Assembly: GCF_900187965.1 (NCBI RefSeq)
Contig: NZ_FZNL01000006.1
Span: forward strand, 186,001 to 250,000
Direction: 5' to 3'
From: Flavobacterium sp. ov086
Lineage (GTDB): Bacteria > Bacteroidota > Bacteroidia > Flavobacteriales > Flavobacteriaceae
Length of the DNA stretch: 64,000 bases
A program made the translations under genes and the position numbers. Shown here one piece after another: positions 26,351 through 34,113 of the stretch (positions are counted from its first letter, which is position 1; each line of letters opens with the position of its first letter). Under the pieces are notes generated by a model. The model saw only the letters and a list, made by a program, of their open reading frames with translations. It was not told the DNA's origin and searched no databases.

Positions 26351-26731
26351 ATGAAAAAAGCAAAAATCATTTTTTGGATTACTACAATTATTATTTTCCT
26401 GTTTGAGGCTGTTATGCCAGCATTATTTTCTCAAAGTCAGGAGGCAAAAGAAGGAATCAGGCATTTGGGATATCCTGAATATTTTGGAAATGCCCTAGTT
26501 GTTTTTAAAATTTTAGGAGTTTTAGTTTTGGTGATTCCATCAATTCCAAAAAACGTAAAAGAATGGGCTTATGCCGGATTTGGTTTTGATTTTATATTCG
26601 CATCAATTAGTCATTTTGCAATTGACGGAGCTGGCTTTCAATCGTTTTTTCCATTAATCTTTTTAGTGATCTTAGCGATTTCATATATCTATTATCACAA
26701 AATTGAGCGCTATAAAAATATCGCTCTATAA
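26351..26731 (+). CDS. DoxX-like membrane protein
   Basis: A 126-residue protein with four hydrophobic helices (about 5-25, 45-63, 70-90, 95-115). The pattern RHLGYPEYFGNALVVFKILG matches the DoxX-like group often annotated as DoxX_2. It lies 596 bases after the GNAT gene, beyond the tandem repeat, and 12 bases ahead of the next small gene. Function is unknown. Confidence 0.75.
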   Translation: MKKAKIIFWITTIIIFLFEAVMPALFSQSQEAKEGIRHLGYPEYFGNALVVFKILGVLVLVIPSIPKNVKEWAYAGFGFDFIFASISHFAIDGAGFQSFFPLIFLVILAISYIYYHKIERYKNIAL

Positions 26732-26743
26732 ACTTTCGAAGTG

Positions 26744-26953
26744 ATGATAGAAGTTTTTAAAACAAATGTTCAGGAGGTCGAACAATCCAAAATGATTGTG
26801 GGAAAACTTCTTGAACATTTCCCTAATAGTGCGATCAATTTTGATTTGGAAGATTGTGACAAAATTTTACGAATCAATGCTTCTTCTATTTCAAACCAAA
26901 AAATAATAGAACTTCTTGACTCTTACGGTTACCATTGCGAAGTGCTTTTATAA
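26744..26953 (+). CDS. Small HMA-fold-like protein without metal-binding Cys
   Basis: The frame opens with GTG 26741 and ATG 26744; the latter is taken as the start. The 69-residue protein alternates beta and alpha segments (IEVFKTNV, KLLEHFPNSAINFDLEDCD, ILRINASSIS, KIIELLDSYGYHCEVLL) like a heavy-metal-associated or ferredoxin-like fold, but it lacks the CxxC motif. A metallochaperone role is therefore unlikely. It is probably cotranscribed with the DoxX-like gene, 12 bases upstream. Confidence 0.6.
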   Translation: MIEVFKTNVQEVEQSKMIVGKLLEHFPNSAINFDLEDCDKILRINASSISNQKIIELLDSYGYHCEVLL

Positions 26954-27005
26954 TCTCTTAACTAAAACACAAACAATTGATTACCAAATTTTTAAATATT
27001 TATTG

Positions 27006-27013
27006 TACTTTTG
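27006..27013 (+). promoter_or_regulatory. -7 box upstream of the VOC gene
   Basis: TACTTTTG, 28 bases before the start codon. The nearest TTG (26977-26979) is 26 bases away, which is long. Confidence 0.4.
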
Positions 27014-27041
27014 AAATACTATCAATCTCAAATTTTACAAA

Positions 27042-27419
27042 ATGAATCTACCGGCTAATCATCAAACTATAATGCCCTATTTAATTTTAGATGGAGCTTC
27101 AGAATTTATTGATTTTACTCAAAAAGTCTTTAATTCAGAAAAAACGAGCACAGAAGTCCTACGCAAAGACGGGACTATTATGCATGCCGAAATTATCCTT
27201 AACGGAAGTACAATTATGGTTGCTGACCAAACCTCCGATTGGACAAAACAAAACTCCAACTTGTTTGTCTATGTTCCTAACGCCGATGAAACATATCAGA
27301 AAGCATTAGATCAAGGTGCTACAAATTTAATGGGTTTAAGCAATCAGGATTATGGCAGAACTTGTGGTGTAACAGATCCTTTTGGAAATGTTTGGTGGAT
27401 AACATCCGTCATCGAATAA
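27042..27419 (+). CDS. VOC-family protein (PhnB/glyoxalase-like)
   Basis: A 125-residue single-chain VOC fold with beta-alpha-beta-beta-beta repeats: MPYLILDGASEFIDFTQKVF, then AEIILNGSTIMVADQ, and the C-terminal VTDPFGNVWWITSV. This pattern is close to PhnB-like members, which are metal-dependent or have lost the metal. A catalytic role cannot be assigned. It precedes the DinB-like and membrane genes in the same direction with short gaps, so they may form one operon. Confidence 0.82.
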   Translation: MNLPANHQTIMPYLILDGASEFIDFTQKVFNSEKTSTEVLRKDGTIMHAEIILNGSTIMVADQTSDWTKQNSNLFVYVPNADETYQKALDQGATNLMGLSNQDYGRTCGVTDPFGNVWWITSVIE

Positions 27420-27445
27420 CAACTATAATTTCTAAATCAAAAAGA

Positions 27446-27955
27446 ATGGAAGCAGCAATTCAAAAAGATATAATTCAAACCTTTAAAAATCTGAATGCAA
27501 TACTCTTGTTATTTTCGCAAGAAGAATTTAATATTGTTCCTGGCAAAGATCGTTGGAGCGCTGGACAAACTGCTCAGCATCTTGTTCTTGCCTGCACCGG
27601 ATATCCTGAATTATTTTTGGGGAAAACCGAAAAAACAGACAGAAGATACGATGAAAAAATCAAAGACATTGAAGCTTTATTTTTGAATTTCGATATAAAA
27701 ATGGATTCACCCGATTTCTTAAAACCAGCACTTATCGATTACGACAAAGATGCTATAACAGCCTCTTTCTTAAAGATCGAATCTGACTTATTACTAGCAG
27801 CCCAAACTTCAGATTTAACTTTGACCTGTCTTGATTTTGAGCTTCCTGGTTTTAGTGAATTTACTATCTTCGAGTGGATTAGTTTTGCTTTGACTCATAT
27901 TCAAAGACATACCAAACAACTCAATACTATTTTTAAACAAGTTGCTAAATCATAA
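27446..27955 (+). CDS. DinB-family protein
   Basis: A 169-residue four-helix DinB/YfiT-type protein. The start at 27446 is preferred because the longer frame overlaps the VOC gene and begins with an unrelated sequence. The putative metal ligands are His in GQTAQHLVLAC and the two His of FALTHIQRHTKQLN. Such proteins are often thiol-dependent transferases or hydrolases, with most members uncharacterised. Confidence 0.78.
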   Translation: MEAAIQKDIIQTFKNLNAILLLFSQEEFNIVPGKDRWSAGQTAQHLVLACTGYPELFLGKTEKTDRRYDEKIKDIEALFLNFDIKMDSPDFLKPALIDYDKDAITASFLKIESDLLLAAQTSDLTLTCLDFELPGFSEFTIFEWISFALTHIQRHTKQLNTIFKQVAKS

Positions 27956-27965
27956 AAACTACTAT

Positions 27966-28433
27966 ATGGCGTCAAAATCAGGAGCAATATTCTTATCAAG
28001 TTTAATCGCGGGAACGCTAGATATTCTTGCTGCAATTTTTTTCTATGCATTACTATTTCAAAAAACAACACCTGTAAAAATTCTTCAATCTATTGCAAGT
28101 GGAATTTTTAAAAAAGAAGCCTATAGTGGCGGTTCACAAATGGCTTTATATGGATTGTTGTTGCACTACTTTATCGCTTTTGTTTTTGCTTCGTTTTATT
28201 TTACAATTTATCCATACTTCTCCTATTTAAAAAAAAATACATTACTATCCGGAGTCTTTTACGGTATTTTTGTTTGGATTACAATGAATCTGGTCGTTTT
28301 ACCAGTTGTATTTCCGGTTTTACCTGAAAAACATTTTGACTTCCCTTTGCTTCTTTCGATCTTAATTCTGATTTTTTGTATTGGAATTCCGATTGCTTTT
28401 ATAACTCAAAAATATTATTCCCTCCGAAAATAA
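27966..28433 (+). CDS. YagU-like (DUF1440-type) membrane protein
   Basis: A 155-residue membrane protein; the start is taken at ATG 27966 (MASKSGAIFLSSLIAGTLDI) since the longer frame begins in the preceding gene. It has four hydrophobic segments (about 6-28, 55-77, 92-115, 125-145). The opening LIAGTLDILAAIFFY resembles the DUF1440/YagU family, which is linked to acid survival in E. coli. It ends the small-gene cluster. Confidence 0.65.
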   Translation: MASKSGAIFLSSLIAGTLDILAAIFFYALLFQKTTPVKILQSIASGIFKKEAYSGGSQMALYGLLLHYFIAFVFASFYFTIYPYFSYLKKNTLLSGVFYGIFVWITMNLVVLPVVFPVLPEKHFDFPLLLSILILIFCIGIPIAFITQKYYSLRK

Positions 28434-28457
28434 CCTATCAGATTTCTGGTTACATAT

Positions 28458-28497
28458 ATAAAATTCCATTCGTATTGCGCATGGAATTTTTTTATTT
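28458..28497 (+). terminator. Terminator after the YagU-like gene
   Basis: AAATTCCAT and ATGGAATTT are complementary across a loop of CGTATTGCGC-type bases, followed by TTTTTATTTT. Confidence 0.8.
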
Positions 28498-28904
28498 TAG
28501 AGATTCCGCAAAATTGACACCTGAAATATTTTAAAATCAAAATCAAAACGTTAAACTTTCATCTCAATCAACTAGAAATCATTTTTTTGGACTAATTTTA
28601 TAATTCCCCCTTTTCGTTTCAAAATTTCCATATAAATCCTTTTGAGTTAACTTTTTGATCGATTGGATTAATCGTCCCTTAATTGATAAAGTAATTTTAG
28701 ATAAAATTTTTAAAGCGTATTCAAACCTATTTATAAGCCAACTGAACATTATGAACAGCATGGTTAATTTATGTTTTTCCTGAAAATAAAACATAAAATT
28801 TTGACAATCTCTTATATAATTATTGTGGTGTTGCCGGAGAAAAATTGCGGTGGCTTTATTGAACTTTAACGACTTATTAAACGAACTAAAAAAACAGCAT
28901 CCCC
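28498..28904. other. Spacer upstream of the glycosyltransferase gene
   Basis: About 400 bases, A/T-rich. A minus-strand ORF spans 28579-28920 but shows no domain or codon signal and lies antisense to the start of the glycosyltransferase; I do not count it. TTTGACAA near 28799 and a TATTGTGG about 20 bases on could be a weak promoter. No repeat family member is recognised. Confidence 0.5.
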
Positions 28905-31178
28905 ATGAAAACGATATCAAATAAATCGAAAATAATTTTTCTATCTACATTTCCTCCAACTCAATGTGGAATAGCAACTTATACTCAGGACACAATCAAA
29001 GGAATTACAGATGTTTACGGTAAATCTATTACTTGCGAAATTTGTGAACTGGTTAATAAACCAAAAGAAAAACCAACGCAAGCCTATACTTTAAACACCA
29101 AAAAAAGAGAAGAATATGCAAGAGTTGCTGAAGAAATCAATAAAGATAATGCTGTAAAATTAGTTCACATTCAACACGAGTTTGGTTTATTTGAAGGAAA
29201 TTATGGAGATCATTTATTAGACTTTTTAAATGCAATAAAAAAACCAGTGACCTTTACTTTTCATAGTGTTATTCCCAATCCAAATAATGAATTGAGAACT
29301 TTTGTAAAATTACTTTTGTCCTATAGCAATTCTGTTTTTGTAATGACCAATCAATCAAAAAAAATTTTGATAAACGATTACGAAATTCAGCAATCTATTA
29401 TTACCTGCGTGCCCCACGGGACACATATTGTTATTTATGAGACACCTGCCCAAGCCAAAGAAAAATATGGTTTTCAGGACCGTCTTGTGTTATCAACCTT
29501 TGGACTATTGGGCGAAGGTAAAAATATCGAAACCGGTTTGCAGGCACTTTCGAAAATCATCAAAAAAGAATCAAATGTTCTGTATTTAATTATCGGAAAA
29601 ACACATCCAAATCTAATCATTGATGGTGTTGATGCTTATCGCAATAAACTCGAAAGTATAGTTGAAGATTTAAACTTAAAAGATAACGTTCAGTTTATAA
29701 ATGAATATCTGGATACAAATGAACTTTTGGATTATCTAAAAGCAACTGATATTTATTTATTTACATCCAAAGACCCAAATCAGGCAGTAAGTGGTACTTT
29801 TTCGTATGCAATGAGTTGTGCTTGTCCGATGGTCGCTTCAAAAATTCCGCATACACGAGAAGTTTTAACCCCTGATTGTGGCTTTCTGGTTGATATTGGA
29901 AACGCTGATCAATTTGCCGAAGCAACTCTCAAATTAATCTCTGACGAAAATTTAAGACGGGAAATGGGAATTAGCGCTTTTAGAAAAACAAGAGCTTCAT
30001 CTTGGGAAAACGTAGCTATCACTCATATCAATACCTATAAAAAACTAATTGAAAATCCTGCCGAAATTAAATTCAGCTATCCTCCAATTCAATTAAAACA
30101 CATCAAAAAACTAACAACAGATTTAGGAATTATACAATTCAGTAAAATCTCAGTGCCAGATATTACTTCCGGTTATACCTTAGATGATAATGCGAGAGCT
30201 TTGATTGCTTTTTGTATGCATTATAAATTGACGAAAGACAAAGACGATCTTCCTTATATTTTAATTTATCTGGATTTTATTGAGCGCTGTCAAAAACCAA
30301 AAGGCGATTTTATCAATTATGTCGATCAGGAAAATCGCGAGCATATCGAGCAAAATGCCGAAGTAAATTTAGAAGATTCCAATGCGAGAGCAATTTGGGC
30401 TTTAGGAACCGTAGTTTCAAATGCAGATATATTACCTGAAACTATTTCAAAAAAAGCTACAAAATGCCTTTTAAATTCTTTAAAATGGGCCGAAAACATT
30501 CAATCGCCACGTTCTATAGGTTTTGCAACAAAAGGCTTGTATTTATATCATACCGCAGTGCCTAACTTATATGTTGCCGCGATTATTAATAAACTGAATG
30601 CTAAATTGCTTTCTAATTATGAAATTCATGCGTCAAGCGATTGGAAATGGTTTGAAAACTATATGACTTACGGAAATGGTATCTTACCGGAATCCATGTT
30701 ATATGCTTATTTAACAACGAATAAACCTATCTATAAAAAAGTAGCGCTGGATTCTCTGGATTTTTTAATGTCGAAAATGTTTATCGATAAAAATTTCAAA
30801 GTAATCTCAAACAACGGATGGCTCCACAAAGATTCAACAGAAGCAAATGAATATGGCGAACAACCTATTGATGTTGCATACACAATTCAAACGCTGAATT
30901 CATTTTATAATGCATTTGGAACACTGGAATACAAAAGTAAAATGAAAATTGCTTTTAACTGGTTTTTAGGTAAAAATCACCTGAATCAAATTATGTATAA
31001 TCCGATAAGCGGTGGTGGTTATGACGGACTCGAAAAACAAAATGTAAATTTAAATCAAGGTGCCGAATCAACAATATGTTATTTAACTGCAAGATTATTA
31101 ATGGAAAACTTCAAATTATCAGAATATAAAGTCATTCCGTTAACAAAAAACAGAAACGGTATCGCTATAAATTCATAA
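28905..31178 (+). CDS. Two-domain glycosyltransferase (GT4 plus alpha/alpha-barrel)
   Basis: A 757-residue protein. Residues 1-390 are a GT-B glycosyltransferase of family 4: the N-terminal loop PTQCGIATYT, LVHIQHEFGLFEGNYG, and the second-half start FGLLGEGKNIETGLQAL. The E-x7-E motif of typical GT4 enzymes is degenerate here (NQAVSGTFSYAMSCACPMVAS). Residues 400-757 form a second helical part with SGYTLDDNARALIAFCMHYK, LEDSNARAIWALGTV and GGGYDGLEKQNVN-type motifs, as in (alpha/alpha)6 glycosidase or phosphorylase barrels. It is cytoplasmic, single, and ended by a terminator. Donor and acceptor are unknown; mannan-type oligosaccharide metabolism is a guess from similar Bacteroidota loci. 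Confidence 0.8.
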   Translation: MKTISNKSKIIFLSTFPPTQCGIATYTQDTIKGITDVYGKSITCEICELVNKPKEKPTQAYTLNTKKREEYARVAEEINKDNAVKLVHIQHEFGLFEGNYGDHLLDFLNAIKKPVTFTFHSVIPNPNNELRTFVKLLLSYSNSVFVMTNQSKKILINDYEIQQSIITCVPHGTHIVIYETPAQAKEKYGFQDRLVLSTFGLLGEGKNIETGLQALSKIIKKESNVLYLIIGKTHPNLIIDGVDAYRNKLESIVEDLNLKDNVQFINEYLDTNELLDYLKATDIYLFTSKDPNQAVSGTFSYAMSCACPMVASKIPHTREVLTPDCGFLVDIGNADQFAEATLKLISDENLRREMGISAFRKTRASSWENVAITHINTYKKLIENPAEIKFSYPPIQLKHIKKLTTDLGIIQFSKISVPDITSGYTLDDNARALIAFCMHYKLTKDKDDLPYILIYLDFIERCQKPKGDFINYVDQENREHIEQNAEVNLEDSNARAIWALGTVVSNADILPETISKKATKCLLNSLKWAENIQSPRSIGFATKGLYLYHTAVPNLYVAAIINKLNAKLLSNYEIHASSDWKWFENYMTYGNGILPESMLYAYLTTNKPIYKKVALDSLDFLMSKMFIDKNFKVISNNGWLHKDSTEANEYGEQPIDVAYTIQTLNSFYNAFGTLEYKSKMKIAFNWFLGKNHLNQIMYNPISGGGYDGLEKQNVNLNQGAESTICYLTARLLMENFKLSEYKVIPLTKNRNGIAINS

Positions 31179-31221
31179 TGAATTAAACGATAATAGACTG
31201 ACCAAAAAACTATTAAACCCA

Positions 31222-31250
31222 GAAAATCCCTTTTAACGAAGGGATTTTTT
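31222..31250 (+). terminator. Terminator of the glycosyltransferase gene
   Basis: AAAATCCCTT, loop TTAACG, AAGGGATTTT and further T residues, 40 bases after the stop. Confidence 0.85.
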
Positions 31251-31579
31251 GTTTTTACCTTTTTAATCAATTTCAGAAAACAGAAATCACGAAAAAACAG
31301 CGCAAACCTGTTTACACCCGCTTCATCCGTACGCCATCGCCATCTTAGCAAACCTCTTTAATTAAACATCAATCACAGTCTTCCTTTTAACATTTTCCGC
31401 TAAACGTTACAATATCCTGATCATTGTGTACTTACTATGTTAATTATATAAACTTCAAAAAAAGTTGTGTAAGATTTTTTCTGCAGTTCTAAAGTAAATT
31501 TATACTTAACAATCAGAAGATATAATACCTATTAAACAACTGGTTTTCAACGAATAGATTTAACTTAAAACATAGTATT
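31251..31579. other. Spacer upstream of mlaE
   Basis: 329 bases without repeat-family members or an ORF of note. Near the end is GTAAATTTATAC, one base off the -7 consensus, about 85 bases before the mlaE start; I see no clear operator. Confidence 0.4.
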
Positions 31580-32338
31580 TTGACTTTCACTCTAAAAAAT
31601 ACATTCACAGAAATTGGAAATGCAACTTTGTTTGCAAAGCAGTTTTTTAAGGAAGTTTTTATTCCTCCTTATGAGGCAAAAGAATTCTTGAAGCAATGTT
31701 ATGTGATAGGTTATAAATCGTTGCCACTTGTTGCCATAACCGGTTTTATTATGGGTTTGGTACTTACGCTGCAATCAAGACCCACTTTAGTAAAATTTGG
31801 TGCCGAATCGTGGTTGCCAGGAATGGTTGCACTTTCTTTAATTAGAGAGATTGCCCCTGTAATTACAGCATTGATTTGCGCAGGAAAAATTTCGTCAGGA
31901 ATTGGTGCCGAATTAGGTTCTATGAAAGTAACGGAACAAATTGATGCAATGGAAGTTTCGGCAATAAATCCGTACAACTATTTAGTCGTAACGCGCATTT
32001 TAGCCTGTACATTAATGGTTCCTATTTTAGTGATTTTTGCAGATGCCGTTGGTATAATTGGCGGTTATGTAGGAATTAACATTCATGGTGATGTAAACTT
32101 TTACCGTTATCTAACACAAATTCTCCAATCGCTGGAGTTTCTGGATCTGATTCCGGCAACGATTAAAACATTCTTCTTTGGATTTTTTATAGGAATGATT
32201 GGATGTTTTAAAGGATTTAATGCTTCAAGTGGAACTGAAAGTGTAGGGAAAGCAGCAAACTCTGCTGTTGTAACTGCTTCTTTAACCATTTTTATTCTGG
32301 ATATGGTCGCTGTTCAAATAACCGATTTATTTTTCTAA
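31580..32338 (+). CDS. mlaE: MlaE-family ABC transporter permease
   Basis: A 252-residue inner-membrane permease of the MCE transport system with about five membrane helices. Typical stretches are ITGFIMGLVLTLQSRPTLVKFG, SLIREIAPVITALICAGKISSGIGAELGSM (read in parts) and MKVTEQIDAMEVSAINPYNYLV, the coupling helix with EQIDAMEV. The start is a TTG (31580). It moves phospholipid between the MCE protein and the inner membrane. Its stop is one base ahead of the ATPase gene. Confidence 0.92.
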   Translation: MTFTLKNTFTEIGNATLFAKQFFKEVFIPPYEAKEFLKQCYVIGYKSLPLVAITGFIMGLVLTLQSRPTLVKFGAESWLPGMVALSLIREIAPVITALICAGKISSGIGAELGSMKVTEQIDAMEVSAINPYNYLVVTRILACTLMVPILVIFADAVGIIGGYVGINIHGDVNFYRYLTQILQSLEFLDLIPATIKTFFFGFFIGMIGCFKGFNASSGTESVGKAANSAVVTASLTIFILDMVAVQITDLFF

Positions 32339-32339
32339 G

Positions 32340-33119
32340 ATGATTAAAGAAAAAGAAAATATAGAACCAAAAACAAAGAAAAAAAGTAAAACTCCGATCA
32401 TTGAGATCAAGGATTTGCATAAAACTTTTGGTGTTGATAATGAAGTTTTAAAAGGTGTAAATCTTACAGTGAATAAAGGTGAGGATTTAGTGATTTTAGG
32501 ACGTTCCGGATCAGGAAAATCGGTAACGATAAAATGCATTGTTGGTTTAATTGAACCGGACAAAGGTGAAATAAAAGTTTTTAATGAAAATGTATTGAAT
32601 TTAACCAAACCGGAACTCAATCAAATTAGAGTCCGAATTGGTTTTTTATTCCAAAGTGGTGCTTTGTATGATTCGATGTCCGTTAGAGAAAATTTGGCAT
32701 TTACCTTAAGAAAACACAAAAGGGATTTAACCGCCGAAGAAGTTGAAAATGAAGTTATCGAAGCTTTACACAATGTTGGATTAAGTGATGCAATTGATAA
32801 AATGCCTTCGGAATTATCAGGCGGAATGCAGAAAAGAATTGGCTTAGCCAGAACTTTAATCCTTAAACCGGAAATCATTTTGTACGATGAACCAACAACG
32901 GGATTAGACACGATAACATCCAGAGAAATAAGTGAATTGATTCTGGATATCAAACATAAACGCAAAACAACTTCGATCATTATCACGCATGATATGGCTT
33001 GCGCCAAATTGACTGCAGACCGAATCATGGTCTTGAAAGATGGGGCAATACACGCCGAAGGAACTTATGAAGAACTGGAAAAAGACGAAGACGAATGGGT
33101 ACGCTCATTTTTTGAATAA
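32340..33119 (+). CDS. mlaF: MlaF-family ABC transporter ATPase
   Basis: A 259-residue ATPase. Walker A is GRSGSGKS (54-61), the signature is LSGGMQKR (159-166), Walker B is ILYDEPTTGLD (180-190), and the switch His is in ITHDMACA. It powers the lipid transporter together with MlaE and MlaD. It lies between them, one base from mlaE and 22 bases from mlaD. An N-terminal Lys/Glu-rich extension of about 20 residues precedes the nucleotide-binding fold. Confidence 0.94.
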   Translation: MIKEKENIEPKTKKKSKTPIIEIKDLHKTFGVDNEVLKGVNLTVNKGEDLVILGRSGSGKSVTIKCIVGLIEPDKGEIKVFNENVLNLTKPELNQIRVRIGFLFQSGALYDSMSVRENLAFTLRKHKRDLTAEEVENEVIEALHNVGLSDAIDKMPSELSGGMQKRIGLARTLILKPEIILYDEPTTGLDTITSREISELILDIKHKRKTTSIIITHDMACAKLTADRIMVLKDGAIHAEGTYEELEKDEDEWVRSFFE

Positions 33120-33141
33120 AGCAAAATAAATATTAGAAATC

Positions 33142-34023
33142 ATGGAGAAGCAATCTGGATATACTTGGAAATTAGGAATGTTTGTATCGGTAGGATTACT
33201 GCTTTTTATAATGGCGGTTTACTTCATCGGGAAACAAAAAAATCTATTCGGGTCAACGTTTCACATCTCGTCGCGATTTAAAACCGTCAGCGGATTAGAA
33301 GTGGGAAATAACGTTCGGTTTTCAGGAATTAACGTCGGAACTATCGAAGAAATCCGCTTAATAAACGATTCGTCCGTAGTAGTTTCGATGGTATTAAAAG
33401 ATGAAGTCCGAGAATTTATTAAAACAGATGCGCGCGCCAGTATTGGTTCTGACGGATTAATGGGCGATAAAGTTCTGACTATTACTCCTGGCACAAAATC
33501 TAAAAAAATTATTGAAAACAACGGCGCAATCGCTTCTATTGACGGAATCGAAATGAATGACATTATGAAAAGTGTCAAAAAAAGTGTTGATAATGTTGGT
33601 GTTATTTCTGATGAGCTTGCCATTTTTAGCCATTCTATGAATAACGGAAACGGCGCTTTAGCAAGATTAGTTCGTGACGATAAAATGGCAAATAGCGTTT
33701 CGAATACCTTATCAAATCTAGAATCCGGAACCAAAGGTTTTAGCGATAATATGGAAGCCGCTAAAAACAACTTTTTGCTTAGAGGATATTTCAAGAAAAA
33801 AGAGAAAGAAAAAGAAAGACAAAAAGAAGAAGCGAAAGAGAAAAAAGAGGAGAAAAAAGAAGAAAAGCAAAAAGCTAAAGAAGAGAAAAAGGACGAAAAA
33901 CAAAAAGCCAAAGACGAGAAAGAACAAAAAGCTAAGGAAGAAAAAGCAAAAGAAGAAACTCAGAAACAGGAAAAACAAAAAGAAGAAGATGTCCAAAAAG
34001 AAGCTGAAAAAGCTAAATCATAA
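33142..34023 (+). CDS. mlaD: MlaD-family (MCE) substrate-binding protein with charged tail
   Basis: A 293-residue protein: one N-terminal membrane helix (about 10-27), one MCE domain (about 35-120, with SSRFKTVSGLEVGNNVRFSG and IGSDGLMGDKVLTI), a helical stretch, and a Lys/Glu-rich tail from about residue 212 to the end that should form a long single helix. The tail composition is unlike the rest. MCE proteins form hexameric channels that hand lipid between membranes. It completes the MlaEFD set and is followed by an AsmA-like gene. Confidence 0.9.
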   Translation: MEKQSGYTWKLGMFVSVGLLLFIMAVYFIGKQKNLFGSTFHISSRFKTVSGLEVGNNVRFSGINVGTIEEIRLINDSSVVVSMVLKDEVREFIKTDARASIGSDGLMGDKVLTITPGTKSKKIIENNGAIASIDGIEMNDIMKSVKKSVDNVGVISDELAIFSHSMNNGNGALARLVRDDKMANSVSNTLSNLESGTKGFSDNMEAAKNNFLLRGYFKKKEKEKERQKEEAKEKKEEKKEEKQKAKEEKKDEKQKAKDEKEQKAKEEKAKEETQKQEKQKEEDVQKEAEKAKS

Positions 34024-34113
34024 TGCATGAAATGTGAATTGTAATCTGTAAAATTTGTTAGACGAAATCCTTTTCAACAAGCAAATTACTTCGAAAATTA
34101 AAAAGATTTCTAT

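Noticed and set aside
28579..28920. A 113-codon minus-strand ORF before the glycosyltransferase
   Set aside because: It overlaps the start of a clear gene antisense, and shows no recognised domain; its composition is that of the A/T-rich spacer.
33261..33996. Two Phe/Ser/Leu-rich minus-strand ORFs over mlaD
   Set aside because: They are the antisense reading of the Lys/Glu-rich tail and of the MCE domain, which have much stronger support.
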